This document shows, piece by piece, positions 34,224 to 45,519 of a stretch of DNA of 64,000 nt. A model generated the notes under the pieces. It saw nothing but the letters and a program-made list of their open reading frames with translations, ran no database searches and was not told where the DNA came from. Each line of letters opens with the position of its first letter. Within the stretch, counting starts at the first letter, position 1. The DNA is from Nonomuraea harbinensis (GTDB lineage Bacteria; Actinomycetota; Actinomycetes; Streptosporangiales; Streptosporangiaceae): contig NZ_JAHKRN010000008.1 in NCBI RefSeq assembly GCF_019396385.1, forward strand, positions 1 to 64,000, written 5' to 3'. The translations under genes were made by a program, and so were the position numbers.

Positions 34224-34252
34224 GTTCACCTCAAGGTCTTGAAAGTTATATG
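34224..34252 (+). promoter_or_regulatory. PHO-box-like direct repeat and promoter before the phosphodiester glycosidase gene
   Basis: The 38-base gap is strikingly AT-rich for this genome. Two adjacent 11-base units, GTTCACCTCAA (34224-34234) and GGTCTTGAAAG (34235-34245), resemble the PhoP direct-repeat unit of Streptomyces (G-T/G-T-C-A-C/T-C/T...); the second is weaker. TTCACC (34225-34230), 16 bases and TATATG (34247-34252) make a promoter. If so, transcription would start after ATG 34250 and the real start codon could be GTG 34274. Confidence 0.4.
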
Positions 34253-37200
34253 CACGGACGATTGCATTCGGTCGTGCAGACCCTCCGTTTACTCGCCGCG
34301 GCGACGCTCGTGCTCACCGCCGCCGCGCCCGCACAGGCCGATCCCGCACCCCCGATCGAGGACGCGCCGACGGCGTCGTCCTACCCGCCCCTCTCGACGC
34401 TGGTCGCCGCCCAGGCGACCGGCGACCGGCTCGACACCGCCAAGAAGACCAGGCCGGTGGCCCCGGGCATCACCCTCACCTCCTTCGACCGGCTGGACCC
34501 GCTCGGGTGGCTGCGCGCCGACGCGCTCACCGCCGACCTCGCCGGCGGGGCGAGCGCCGACTACGTGTACTCCGGCGAGGTGTCGAAGACCGAGCCGCTG
34601 TCCGGCCCCGCCCAGCGGTCGCGGGCGGTCGCCGCCGTCAACGGCGACTTCTTCGACATCAACAACTCGGGCGCCGCCCAGGGCATCGGCGTGCAGACCG
34701 GCGAACTCGTCCAGTCGCCGATGGCCGGCCACGACAACGCGGTCGCGATCAGCGGCGACGGCGTCGGCCGGGTCCTCAAGATGCACTTCGAGGGCACCGC
34801 CACCCCCGAGGGCGGCTCACCGGTCACGCTCACCCAGTTCAACCAGCGCATCCAGTCAGGCGGCGTCGGCCTGTTCACCCCGCTGTGGGGGTCCTACACC
34901 CGGGCCCGCGCCGTCGAGGGCGCCACCGCCGTCACCGAGGTGGAACTGAGGGACGGCGTGGTCGCCGCGGTCCGCGGGCAGGCCGGTGAGGGACCCATCC
35001 CGGCCGGGACCTCGATCCTGCTCGGCCGCGACGCCGGCGCCGCCGCCCTGGCCGGGCTCAAGGCAGGCGACAAGGTCGAGGTCGCGTACCGGCCGAAGGC
35101 CTCCGACGGCGGGGACGTCAAGGCCGCGGTCGGCGGGAACTGGGTGCTGGTCAAGGACGGCAAGGCGCAGAACTCCACCGACCAGTCGGCGCACCCGCGC
35201 ACCGCGGTCGGCTTCTCCGCCGACGGAAAGAAGATGTACCTGCTCGCCGTGGACGGCCGCCAGGCCGACAGCCGCGGGGTCACGCTCAACGAGCTGGCCG
35301 CGATGATGGTCGAGCTGGGCGCGGCCGACGCGCTCAACCTCGACGGCGGCGGCTCCTCCACCATGCTCGCCCGCGAGCCGGGCCAGGCCGCCCCGCAGGT
35401 CGAGAACAGCCCGTCCGACGGCGGCGAGCGGCACGTCCCCAACGGCCTGGCGCTTTACGCCCCCGAGGGCAGCGGCAAGCTCAAGGGCTTCTGGGTCGAG
35501 ACCGCTGTGGACCCCGGCCGGGCCCCCGGCGCGGCGCCCATCGGCGGCGGGCGCCCCGAGCGCGTCTTCCCCGGCCTCACGCGGCGGCTGACCGCCGCCG
35601 GATACGACGAGACGTACGGGCCCGCGTCCGGGGCGCCGATCTGGCGGAGCAAGCCCGCGGTCCACGGCGTCGTCAGGGACGGCAGGTTCCACGCCCTGGT
35701 GCCCGGCACCACGACCGTCACCGCCGCCCGGGGCAAGGCCACCGGCTCCCTGGAGCTGACCGTGCTCCAGCCGCTCCAGCGGCTCGGCGTCACCAGCGAC
35801 CGGGTCGGCCTGGCCGGCGCGGACGACACCGCGACCTTCGGCGTCGTCGGCTACGACCGCAACGGCAACACCGCTCCGATCGAGCCCGCCGACCTGTCGC
35901 TCGACTACGACCGCGCACTGCTCGACGTCACCGCGAACGAGCACGGATCCTTCACCGTCAAGGCCAGGAAGGACACCGGCTCCGCCCTGATCACCGCCAA
36001 GGTCGGCAAGATCAGCACCGCCCTGCCGGTGACCGTCGGTTTCGAGGACCAGCCGGTCGCCGACTTCGAGAACGCCGCCTCGTGGACGTTCGCCGCCGCG
36101 CGGGCCACCGGCTCGCTCTCGGCCGCGCCGGGCCAGAGCGGCGGCGGGCTCAAGCTCTCGTACGACTTCACCCAGTCGACGGCGACCCGCGCCGCCTACG
36201 CCAGCCCGCCCGAGCAGCTCGTGGTGGACGGGCAGCCGCAGGCGTTCGGGATGTGGATCCACTCCACCGGCAAGGGGGAGTGGCCCAGCCTCGAGTTCTA
36301 CGACGCGCTCGGGCAGTCGCAGATCCTGCGTGGCCCGTACATGACGTGGACCGGCTGGCGGTTCGTCGAGTTCGCGGTGCCGCCGGGCGTGAGCTACCCG
36401 CTCAAGCTGCGGCGCTTCTACATGGCCGAGACCAAGGCCACCGCCTCCTACACCAACGAGATCCTGATCGACGGGCTGGTCGCGAAGGTGCCGCCGTCCG
36501 TGGAGACGCCGGAGCCGGAGAAGGTCGCCGACCCGGTGGTCAAGCCGGACGTGGCCGACCGGCCGTGGCGGTTCGCGGTCATGTCGGACGCGCAGTTCGT
36601 CGCCCGGGACCCGGACAGCGACCTGGTCGCGGGCGCGCGCCGCACGCTCCGCGAGATCAAGGCGGCGAAGCCGGACTTCCTGTTCGTCAACGGTGACCTG
36701 GTGGACGAGGCCTCGCCGGAGGACTTCGCGCTGGCCAAGCGGATCCTCGACGAAGAACTCGGCGATGACCTGAAATATCACTACATCCCGGGTAACCACG
36801 AGGTGATGGGCGGCAGCATCGACAACTTCAAGGCCGTCTTCGGTGACACGTACACCACCTTCGACCACAAGGGCACCCGCTTCGTCACGCTCGACACCTC
36901 CCGCCTCAACCTGCGCGGCGGCGGCTTCGAGCAGATCGAGCTCCTCCGTACGGAGCTGGACCGCGCCGCGGACGACCGCTCGATCGGCTCGGTCGCGGTG
37001 CTGTTCCACGTGCCGCCGCGCGACCCCACCCCCGGCAAGGGCAGCCAGCTCGGCGACCGCAAGGAAGCCGCGCTGGTGGAGGGCTGGCTGGCCGACTTCC
37101 AGCGGGAGACCGGCAAGGGCGCGGCGTTCATCGGCGGGCACGTGGGCACCTTCCACGCCTCCCGGGTGGACGCGGTGCCCTACGTGATCAACGGCAACTC

Positions 37201-37660
37201 CGCCAAGAACCCGTCCACCCCGGCGGGCGACGGCGGCTTCACCGGCTGGTCCCTGTGGGGCGTCGACCCGGTCACCGGCAAGGAGGCCGAGCACGTCAGG
37301 CGCAACTGGTTCGCCGACGCCCCCGAGTGGATCGGCGCCGAGCTGCGCCCGCACGTCGACCGGCTCACGCTGACAGCCCCGGCCAGGGTCGAGACCGGCA
37401 CCCCGGCCACCGTCACCGCCACGGTCCGGCAGGACGGCCGTGACGTGCCCGTCGCCTACCCGGTGTCGGCGGCCTGGTCCGGCTCGCCCAACCTGCACGT
37501 GGGACCGCGGGCCAAGGCCAAGCCGTGGCACGTCGCCGTGCTCGACCCGGAGACCGGCACGCTCACCGCGCTGCGCAAGGGTCAGGTGACGGTCGCGGTC
37601 ACCGTCAACGGCGTCACCGAGCAGGCCGCCGTGGCGGTCGCCGCCAGGTCAGCCGCCTGA
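34250..37660 (+). CDS. Secreted phosphodiester glycosidase (NAGPA) / calcineurin-type phosphoesterase
   Basis: 1136 residues with a signal peptide (TLRLLAAATLVLTAAAPAQA). Residues about 90-400 are a NAGPA phosphodiester glycosidase domain (AVNGDFFDINNSG, ALNLDGGGSSTMLA). They are followed by Ig-like or bacterial adhesin modules (to about 610), a jelly-roll carbohydrate-binding-like domain (about 615-750) and a metallophosphoesterase domain (about 775-1020) with DAQF, NGDLVDE, IPGNHEVMG and GGHVGTFH as metal-binding motifs. A final Ig-like domain follows. Together these could cleave a phosphodiester-linked sugar and then the phosphate, for example from a teichoic acid or cell-wall polymer. The PHO-box-like upstream site suggests control by phosphate starvation. 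The start codon is uncertain (ATG 34250 or GTG 34274). Confidence 0.85.
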   Translation: MHGRLHSVVQTLRLLAAATLVLTAAAPAQADPAPPIEDAPTASSYPPLSTLVAAQATGDRLDTAKKTRPVAPGITLTSFDRLDPLGWLRADALTADLAGGASADYVYSGEVSKTEPLSGPAQRSRAVAAVNGDFFDINNSGAAQGIGVQTGELVQSPMAGHDNAVAISGDGVGRVLKMHFEGTATPEGGSPVTLTQFNQRIQSGGVGLFTPLWGSYTRARAVEGATAVTEVELRDGVVAAVRGQAGEGPIPAGTSILLGRDAGAAALAGLKAGDKVEVAYRPKASDGGDVKAAVGGNWVLVKDGKAQNSTDQSAHPRTAVGFSADGKKMYLLAVDGRQADSRGVTLNELAAMMVELGAADALNLDGGGSSTMLAREPGQAAPQVENSPSDGGERHVPNGLALYAPEGSGKLKGFWVETAVDPGRAPGAAPIGGGRPERVFPGLTRRLTAAGYDETYGPASGAPIWRSKPAVHGVVRDGRFHALVPGTTTVTAARGKATGSLELTVLQPLQRLGVTSDRVGLAGADDTATFGVVGYDRNGNTAPIEPADLSLDYDRALLDVTANEHGSFTVKARKDTGSALITAKVGKISTALPVTVGFEDQPVADFENAASWTFAAARATGSLSAAPGQSGGGLKLSYDFTQSTATRAAYASPPEQLVVDGQPQAFGMWIHSTGKGEWPSLEFYDALGQSQILRGPYMTWTGWRFVEFAVPPGVSYPLKLRRFYMAETKATASYTNEILIDGLVAKVPPSVETPEPEKVADPVVKPDVADRPWRFAVMSDAQFVARDPDSDLVAGARRTLREIKAAKPDFLFVNGDLVDEASPEDFALAKRILDEELGDDLKYHYIPGNHEVMGGSIDNFKAVFGDTYTTFDHKGTRFVTLDTSRLNLRGGGFEQIELLRTELDRAADDRSIGSVAVLFHVPPRDPTPGKGSQLGDRKEAALVEGWLADFQRETGKGAAFIGGHVGTFHASRVDAVPYVINGNSAKNPSTPAGDGGFTGWSLWGVDPVTGKEAEHVRRNWFADAPEWIGAELRPHVDRLTLTAPARVETGTPATVTATVRQDGRDVPVAYPVSAAWSGSPNLHVGPRAKAKPWHVAVLDPETGTLTALRKGQVTVAVTVNGVTEQAAVAVAARSAA

Positions 37661-37677
37661 TCGACCGCCTGATCCGC

Positions 37678-37708
37678 GGGGACGGGCGCGCAGGTCGTGC
37701 CCGTCCCC
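37678..37708 (+). terminator. 10-bp hairpin terminator
   Basis: GGGGACGGGC pairs with GCCCGTCCCC around an 11-base loop, 18 bases after the phosphodiester glycosidase stop. Confidence 0.65.
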
Positions 37709-37814
37709 ACGTTCATCGGCCCCGCACGCGGGCACGGTTCGGGTTGAGGCCGTTGTCCGCGAAGGGGAAGAACGTACGTGTCGCGCGTAGAGGTGAAGCC
37801 GGGCGGGGGCGCCG

Positions 37815-38963
37815 ATGGCCAGTGAACTCACCGTGCTGTCCGGGCTCCATCGGACGATCGAGGAACTGCCGCTGGTCGACCAGCACGCCCACGGGGTGAC
37901 GGGCCGCGACCTGTCGCGTGCCGCGTTCGAGGACCTGATCACCGAGGCCCACGGGCCGGCGCCCGACTGGATGACGCCGTTCGACTCGCAGCTGGGCCAC
38001 GCCATCCTGCGCCACTGCGCGCCCGTGCTCGGACTCGACGCGTTCATCTCGCCCGAGGAGTACCTGGCCCGCCGCGCCCGGCTGGGCGTCGTCTCGGTGA
38101 ACCGGCTGCTGCTCGGCGCCGCGGGCGCGGGCCACTACCTGATCGAGACCGGTTACCGCGCCGACGAGGTCGTCGGCCCTTCCGGCATGGCCGAGCTCGC
38201 CGCGGTCCCGGTCGACGAGGTGGTGCGGCTGGAGGCCGTGGCCGAGCAGGTCGCCGCCTCAGGCGTGTCCGCCGCGGGCTTCGCCGGCCGGTTCGCCGAG
38301 GCGCTGGGGGAGCGGATCCGCACCGCCCGCGCGCTGAAGAGCATCGTCGCCTACCGGCACGGGCTCGACCTCGACCCGGACCCGCCCTCGCCCGCCGAGG
38401 TGACCGAGGCCGCGGGCCGCTGGCTCGCCGCCGGCGGCCGCCTGGCGGACCCGGTGCTGCTGCGGCACCTCATCTGGACCGCGCTGGAGACCGGCCTGCC
38501 GCTGCAGTTCCACACCGGGATCGGCGACCCCGACCTGGACCTGCGCCGCGCCGACCCGCTGCTGCTGCGCGGGCTGATCGAGCGGACGCAGCCGGCCGGG
38601 GTGCCGCTGGTGCTGCTGCACTGCTACCCGTTCCACCGCCACGCCGGATACCTGGCGCACGCGTACCCGCACGTGTTCTTCGACCTGGGCCTGGCCGTCC
38701 ACCACACCGGTGCGGGCAGCGCCGCGGTGGTGGCCGAGAGCCTGGAGATCGCCCCGTTCGCCAAGATCATGTTCTCGTCCGACGGATGGGGCCCGGCCGA
38801 GCTGCACTTCCTCGGCGCGGAGCTGTGGCGGCGGGCCATGACGCGGGTGCTCGGCGGCTTCGTCACCGAGGGGGAGTGGTCGGCGGGCCAGGCCGTGCGG
38901 GTCGCCACCATGATCGGCGCCACCAACGCGCGCCGCCTCTACCGGCTCGGGGGCGCCGCGTGA
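37815..38963 (+). CDS. Amidohydrolase (Amidohydro_2 / FluG-type TIM barrel)
   Basis: 382 residues. LVDQHAHG (20-27) gives the metal-binding H-x-H, FHTGIGDPDLDL the next histidine region, LLHCYPFHRHAGYLAHAYPH the third, and FSSDGWG the catalytic aspartate. This is the order of the amidohydrolase-2 family, including the N-terminal domain of FluG/nodulin proteins. The stop overlaps the start of an M20 amidohydrolase gene as GTGA, so the two act together, probably in stepwise hydrolysis of one amide, perhaps a gamma-glutamyl or N-acyl compound. Confidence 0.8.
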   Translation: MASELTVLSGLHRTIEELPLVDQHAHGVTGRDLSRAAFEDLITEAHGPAPDWMTPFDSQLGHAILRHCAPVLGLDAFISPEEYLARRARLGVVSVNRLLLGAAGAGHYLIETGYRADEVVGPSGMAELAAVPVDEVVRLEAVAEQVAASGVSAAGFAGRFAEALGERIRTARALKSIVAYRHGLDLDPDPPSPAEVTEAAGRWLAAGGRLADPVLLRHLIWTALETGLPLQFHTGIGDPDLDLRRADPLLLRGLIERTQPAGVPLVLLHCYPFHRHAGYLAHAYPHVFFDLGLAVHHTGAGSAAVVAESLEIAPFAKIMFSSDGWGPAELHFLGAELWRRAMTRVLGGFVTEGEWSAGQAVRVATMIGATNARRLYRLGGAA

Positions 38964-40336
38964 CCTCCTATCCCCGCCCGGACGGCCACTCCGACCGGCG
39001 TACGGACCACCGTGCTGAGCTGCGATCCGATCAGCTCTCCGGCCGGCGCGCGGACGCCCGCGCCGACCTCGGCTCCGGCCACCGCGAGGTGCTGCTGCGG
39101 GAGGCGCTGCACGCCGAGCTGCCCGCCGCCGAGCGGCTGCGGCGCGAGCTGCACGCCGACCCCAGGGTGTCGGGCAAGGAGGCGCCCACGCTCAGACGGG
39201 TGCTGGACGCGCTGCCGGAAGGGCCGGTGGAGCACGTCGCCGGGACCGGCGCGCTGGTCAGGATCGGCGGCCCCGGCCCCGCCGTGGGCGTGCGCGGCGA
39301 ACTCGACGCGCTGCCCATCGTCGAGCGCACCGGCGTGCCCTGGGCGGCCGACAACGGCGCCATGCACGCCTGCGGCCACGACGTCCACCTGGCCGCCGTC
39401 GTGGCGCTGGCCCGCGCGGTCGCCAGGGTCACCGCCATCCTGGAGACGCACGAGAGCCGGCCCGAGGCCGGGTACGAGTCCGTGACCGCCCAGCAGCGGC
39501 CGGCCCCGCTCATGGTCGTGCTGCAGCCACGCGAGGAGAGTCACCCGTCGGGCGCCGCCGACATCGTCCGATCGGGAGCCCTGGCCCGCAACGACGTCTG
39601 CGCCATGATCGGCGCGCACGTGCAGCCCGTGCTGGACGCCGGGGTGACCGCCTGCACGCCGGGCGCGGTCAACGCCTCCGCCGACGAGTTCCGGGTGACG
39701 CTCAGGGGCGTGAGCGGGCACGCCGCCTACCCGCACCTGGCCCGCGACCCGATCGTCGCCATGGCGCAGGTGATCACCGGAGCCCAGCACCTGGTCAGCC
39801 GGACCGCCGACCCGATGGTGCCGACCGTGGTGACGTTCGGCACCGTGCACGCCGGCACCGCGCCGAACGCCATCCCCGCCGAGGCCGTCGCCCACGGCAC
39901 CCTGCGCACCCTGTCACAGCCGGCGCGCGAGACGCTGCACGCCCAGTTCGCCCAGCTCGTCGAGGACATGGCGCGCACCTACGGCTGTGAGGCCGACGTC
40001 CGGGTCCACCGGGGCGAGCCGGTCCTGGTCAACGACGCCGCGCTCGCCATGCGCACCGGCGCGCTGCTGCGCCAGAGCGGGCGGTCGGTCAGCGAGGAGC
40101 TGCGCTCGTGCGGCGGCGACGACTTCGCCCAGTACGGCGAGCTGATGCCGTCGCTGATGATGTTCGTCGGCGTCGACACGCGGGCCGGGCTGCACACCCC
40201 CGAGTTCCTGCCCGGCGACGCCACCGTGGGCGAGGTCGCCGAAAGCCTCCTGGCCGGCTATCTCGCCGCGTCCCCGTCGCCGAACGTCAACGGGAGGGGT
40301 GTCCGCCGGCATCCCCAGGAACGGGTGATCCCCTGA
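38960..40336 (+). CDS. M20D-type metallo-amidohydrolase (aminoacylase/hippurate hydrolase family)
   Basis: 458 residues from GTG 38960, overlapping the previous stop. The first 40 residues are charged and low-complexity. The M20 motifs then follow: GVRGELDALPIVERTGVPWA, MHACGHDVHLAAV (metal ligands), PREESHPSGA (catalytic Glu pair) and the dimerisation region GVSGHAAYPHLARDP, with a final HTPEFLPGD. It hydrolyses N-acyl or amino-acid amides. Translational coupling to the FluG-type amidohydrolase suggests a shared pathway. An insertion of about 20 residues (ETHESRPEAGYESVTAQQRP) lies between the metal motif and PREE. Confidence 0.8.
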   Translation: MTSYPRPDGHSDRRTDHRAELRSDQLSGRRADARADLGSGHREVLLREALHAELPAAERLRRELHADPRVSGKEAPTLRRVLDALPEGPVEHVAGTGALVRIGGPGPAVGVRGELDALPIVERTGVPWAADNGAMHACGHDVHLAAVVALARAVARVTAILETHESRPEAGYESVTAQQRPAPLMVVLQPREESHPSGAADIVRSGALARNDVCAMIGAHVQPVLDAGVTACTPGAVNASADEFRVTLRGVSGHAAYPHLARDPIVAMAQVITGAQHLVSRTADPMVPTVVTFGTVHAGTAPNAIPAEAVAHGTLRTLSQPARETLHAQFAQLVEDMARTYGCEADVRVHRGEPVLVNDAALAMRTGALLRQSGRSVSEELRSCGGDDFAQYGELMPSLMMFVGVDTRAGLHTPEFLPGDATVGEVAESLLAGYLAASPSPNVNGRGVRRHPQERVIP

Positions 40337-40341
40337 CGGGG

Positions 40342-40896
40342 TCAGGCGTTCCTGGCGACCCGGAACGTCAGGTGCGTCATGCCCGGCGTCGTCACCGTCC
40401 TGACCTCCTCCAGCTCGGCCGGCAGCGGGAGCTTCCCGAACAGCGGCAGCCCGTCGCCGAGCAGCACGTGCGCGACGTGCAGCCGCAGCTCGCCGACCAG
40501 CCCGGCGGCCAGCGCCTGCCGGCACACGTCCGCGCCGCCGACCACCCACACGTCCCGCTCCCCGGCCGCCGCCCGCGCGCGGGCGACCGCGTCCTCGATC
40601 CCGCCGGTGACGAACGTGAACGTCGCCGGCGGCTTGACCAGCGGCTCCCGCTCGGTGTGGGAGAGCACGAACACCGGGTGCGGGAACGGCGGCGCGTCAC
40701 CCCACGGCTCCAGGCCCGACCGGAACATGCCCATCCCCATCACGTACGCGCCCGGCTCGGCGGCGAACTCCGCCATGATCTCCGCGTCCTCCGCGCTCTC
40801 CGCGAAGATCCACCGGTGGAGCCGCTCCAGATCCTCGTCCGGCCCGGTGGCGAACCCGTCGACCGAGACCGTCATGTTCAGCACCACATCACTCAT
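40342..40896 (-). CDS. RibD C-terminal / dihydrofolate reductase-like protein
   Basis: 184 residues with the opening MSDVVLNMTVSVDGFATGPD, the NADPH motif VWVVGGADVCRQALAAGLVGELRLHVAHVLLGDG and a C-terminal HLTFRVAR. Stand-alone members of this family are NADPH-dependent reductases of unknown substrate, often confused with DHFR. It is convergent with the M20 gene (six-base gap) and divergent from the beta-galactosidase gene. Confidence 0.85.
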   Translation of the reverse strand: MSDVVLNMTVSVDGFATGPDEDLERLHRWIFAESAEDAEIMAEFAAEPGAYVMGMGMFRSGLEPWGDAPPFPHPVFVLSHTEREPLVKPPATFTFVTGGIEDAVARARAAAGERDVWVVGGADVCRQALAAGLVGELRLHVAHVLLGDGLPLFGKLPLPAELEEVRTVTTPGMTHLTFRVARNA

Positions 40897-40931
40897 ACCC
40901 TGTAGACCGCCGTCCCGCCGGAAACTCGTCG

Positions 40932-43995
<3,064 letters not shown>

Positions 43996-44179
43996 TGAGG
44001 GAGGTGCTCTGCCGTCGTGAAGGCGGATCATCCTCCAGGGCCGGATGCGATGAACGGCTTGGTCTCTTTGTCGACCATTCTTTCCAGGTACCAGAAAGGA
44101 GGAACCGGCGAGCCGTCGCCCTGCGGCTCGGGTCGGCTGCGAGCATCGTACGGACCCGGTCGAAAGGAAGCTCACCGAC

Positions 44180-44920
44180 ATGTCCACGGCGAAACCAGGA
44201 AGAGTGGCCTCGTCCGGGCCGGGAAGGCGTCGCCCGGCCGGGAGATCGGCGATGCTGGTCGCCGCGGGCACCCTGTCCGCGGCCCTCGTCGCCATCCTGT
44301 CCCCGTCGGCGAGCGCGGGCCCGGCCCCGGGTCCCACCCCGACTCCCACCCCGACTCCCACGCCCAGCCCTACGGAGAGTCCCACCGAGAGCCCCACGGA
44401 GAGCCCGACCCCGGCTACGCGGGTGAGGTGGGGCTTCGGGGACGTCGACGCGACGTGCGAATCCAGGGTCTTCTTCAAGATCCACCGGCTCTCGCCGCGG
44501 AACTTCTACATCCCACGCACCCGTTTCATCGACGGGCCGGGCGGCACGATGACGGTGAGTGTGACACGTGAGCACGAGGTGCTCGCCTTCCTCGAGACCG
44601 AGTCGGAGAAGCAGATCTCCCTCACCACCGGAGACGTGGTGCGCAACCTGCGCCGGCTGGGAATCCCGCACCTGGAGGAGCGCCACATGGTCTTCGCCGG
44701 CCACGAGTACACGCGGGAAGTCAGCAAGGGCATGTACGGCAACATGCGCTACCGCGTCTTCGGTTACCGCGTCGGCTGGTCGGCCTGGTCGGTGCTCGGC
44801 ACCTGCCGTCACCGTCTCATCGACCGCGGCATCGCCAACGTCCCCGCCAAGGTGGAGGGCTGGCGCTACTGGGAGACCAAGCACCCGAAGTACCACGGCC
44901 GCATCCTGTCCCTCAAGTAG
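44180..44920 (+). CDS. Secreted protein with Thr-Pro / Ser-Pro-Thr-Glu linker
   Basis: 246 residues. A long basic start precedes a hydrophobic helix (SAMLVAAGTLSAALVAILSP) ending ASAG, a signal peptide or anchor. A stretch of TP repeats and three SPTE repeats (about 50-80) forms an extended wall-crossing linker. The C-terminal domain (about 82-246) is beta-rich, with RVRWGFGDVDATCESRVFF, TMTVSVTREHEV and WYW-rich turns, and two cysteines that could form a disulphide. The domain is unknown to me. GAAAGGAAG precedes the ATG. An orphan AAAGGAGG at 44095-44102 has no start after it. Confidence 0.65.
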   Translation: MSTAKPGRVASSGPGRRRPAGRSAMLVAAGTLSAALVAILSPSASAGPAPGPTPTPTPTPTPSPTESPTESPTESPTPATRVRWGFGDVDATCESRVFFKIHRLSPRNFYIPRTRFIDGPGGTMTVSVTREHEVLAFLETESEKQISLTTGDVVRNLRRLGIPHLEERHMVFAGHEYTREVSKGMYGNMRYRVFGYRVGWSAWSVLGTCRHRLIDRGIANVPAKVEGWRYWETKHPKYHGRILSLK

Positions 44921-44922
44921 GG

Positions 44923-45414
44923 TCAGCGGCTCCACCCGGCGGAGTCGGTCACCGGTCTGAGCTCGGAGGCCGGAGGTTCGACGGGACGGCCCTCGTACTG
45001 GGTGGACAGGACGACGAACGAGGTGAGCTCGCCGTGCCCGCCGAGGCGTTCGAGCAGTCCTTCCAGATGGCGCATCGAGGCGGTGCGGATCTTGAGCATG
45101 GTGCACGAGTCGCCCGTCAGTTTGTGCACCTCGACGACCTCGGGATAGTCCCCCGCCGTGGTGGTCTTCAGCAGGCAGCGGCCCGGCGCGCAGCGCATCT
45201 GGACGAACGCGGTGAGCGGCAGCCCCGCCTTGGCCGGATCGATCCTGACCTGATATCCGGTGATTACTCCGGCCTCCTCCAGACGGCGCACCCGCTCGGC
45301 CACGGCGGGCGGCGACAGGTTGACGAGGCGGCCGAGCCGGTTGTACGAGAGGCGGCCGTCGCGCTGGAGTTCGGCGAGGATCCGCCAGTCCGTACGATCC
45401 AACTGTCTGTCCAT
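44923..45414 (-). CDS. Lrp/AsnC-family transcriptional regulator
   Basis: 163 residues. The helix-turn-helix is DWRILAELQRDGRLSYNRLGRLVNLSPPAVAERVRRLEEAGVI split over residues 8-51, and the RAM ligand-binding domain follows (about 65-145). It is divergent from an MFS transporter gene with 105 bases between them. Lrp-type proteins usually control an adjacent exporter or enzyme in response to an amino acid, so the transporter is the likely target. Confidence 0.9.
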   Translation of the reverse strand: MDRQLDRTDWRILAELQRDGRLSYNRLGRLVNLSPPAVAERVRRLEEAGVITGYQVRIDPAKAGLPLTAFVQMRCAPGRCLLKTTTAGDYPEVVEVHKLTGDSCTMLKIRTASMRHLEGLLERLGGHGELTSFVVLSTQYEGRPVEPPASELRPVTDSAGWSR

Positions 45415-45519
45415 TCGTCAACCTCTGACCGGATCATGCATCACGTTCGAGAAGCGTAACCGCCGCAGGGCCGTTCAGATCCCCTTCATTCTCAAAACCG
45501 ACATTCCTATCGTAAAGGG

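Noticed and set aside
44095-44121. Perfect ribosome-binding site AAAGGAGG upstream of the secreted Pro/Thr-rich gene
   Set aside because: No ATG, GTG or TTG at proper distance; the first possible codon is CTG at 44121 with no credible protein.
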